Part shown: piece by piece, positions 5,114 to 5,154 of the stretch
Layout: each line of letters begins with the position of its first letter
Numbering within the stretch: position 1 is the stretch's first letter
Assembly (NCBI GenBank): GCA_044375975.1
Contig: JBILLQ010000110.1
Span: 1 to 5,154, forward strand
Direction: 5' to 3'
DNA length: 5,154 nucleotides
Origin: UBA5018 sp044375975
GTDB taxonomy: Bacteria > Cyanobacteriota > Cyanobacteriia > PCC-6307 > Cyanobiaceae
Translations under genes and position numbers: made by a program
Notes under the pieces: generated by a model
What the model was told of the DNA's origin: nothing
Database searches by the model: none
What the model saw: the letters and a program-made list of their open reading frames with translations, nothing else

Positions 5114-5154
5114 GTGGGTCAGAGAGGCTTCTGGGACGACCAGAAAAGAGTGGC
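5114..5154 (+). CDS. Transposase N-terminus, IS5-like (partial)
   Basis: From GTG 5114 the frame reads MGQRGFWDDQKRVA and leaves the window. The RGFWDxxxRxxKL-type opening is typical, from memory, of the N-terminal domain in IS5-family transposases of cyanobacteria, which cut and rejoin element ends by DDE chemistry; the catalytic core would lie beyond the window. The frame is open back to a TGA at 5093-5095 without another ATG, GTG or TTG, so GTG 5114 is the natural start. No strong Shine-Dalgarno is present. Only 13 codons are visible, so the family call is moderate. Confidence 0.45.
   Translation, partial: MGQRGFWDDQKRV

Larger units (their letters stand above)
5034..5154 (+). mobile_element. 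Left end of an insertion sequence, IS5-like (partial)
   Basis: The stretch starting GGGCACCTCGAAAAATC at 5034 looks like a terminal inverted repeat; it is followed by a promoter and then the first codons of a transposase-like ORF that runs off the window. A TAA at 5031-5033 could be one copy of a short TNA target duplication, as in some IS5 subgroups. The right end is outside the window, so neither the inverted repeat nor the duplication can be confirmed here. The boundary is tentative. Confidence 0.42.

Overview
The window reads as cyanobacterial chromosome, most likely from the picocyanobacterial side of the phylum (Synechococcus/Cyanobium-like). The genes are GC-rich, the formyltransferase active-site stretch (NGHGSLLPRWRGAGPIQW) is of the type I associate with Prochlorococcus and marine Synechococcus, and the order tldD-tldE(pmbA)-fmt is one I recall from that group. 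This placement is inference, not a search result.

Layout. Positions 1-186 hold the 3' end of a gene for an SsuA/TauA-like substrate-binding protein of an ABC transporter, cut by the window edge. Positions 187-733 are non-coding as far as I can tell. This stretch is visibly more AT-rich than the genes and contains an AT-rich hairpin, an 80-nt segment that folds into a three-way junction on paper, and two tandem copies of a 37-bp repeat that each carry an extended -10-like TGCTATAAA just ahead of tldD. Positions 734-4913 are a tight co-directional operon: tldD (734-2254), tldE/pmbA (2257-3819, 2-bp gap) and fmt (3831-4913, 11-bp gap). Positions 4914-5033 are a short spacer without a convincing gene. 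From about 5034 the sequence looks like the left end of an insertion sequence, with a good sigma70-type promoter and the first codons of an IS5-like transposase that runs off the window.

How the genes work together. TldD and TldE form a heterodimeric metallopeptidase that degrades unfolded peptides and, in some bacteria, matures ribosomal peptides; TldD carries the zinc site (HEACGH plus a distal Cys) and TldE lacks it. Fmt formylates the initiator Met-tRNA. Co-expression would join a translation-initiation enzyme to a peptide-clearing protease, but no direct mechanistic link is visible.

The least ordinary feature is the concentration of repeat structure around the 5' ends of tldD and tldE: the 37-bp tandem repeats, six 12-bp coding repeats, a perfect 21-bp inverted repeat inside tldD, and 24-bp coding repeats at the start of tldE. 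Both protease subunits thus carry poorly conserved, repeat-built N-terminal extensions. I see no CRISPR array, tRNA, rRNA or obvious new defence system.
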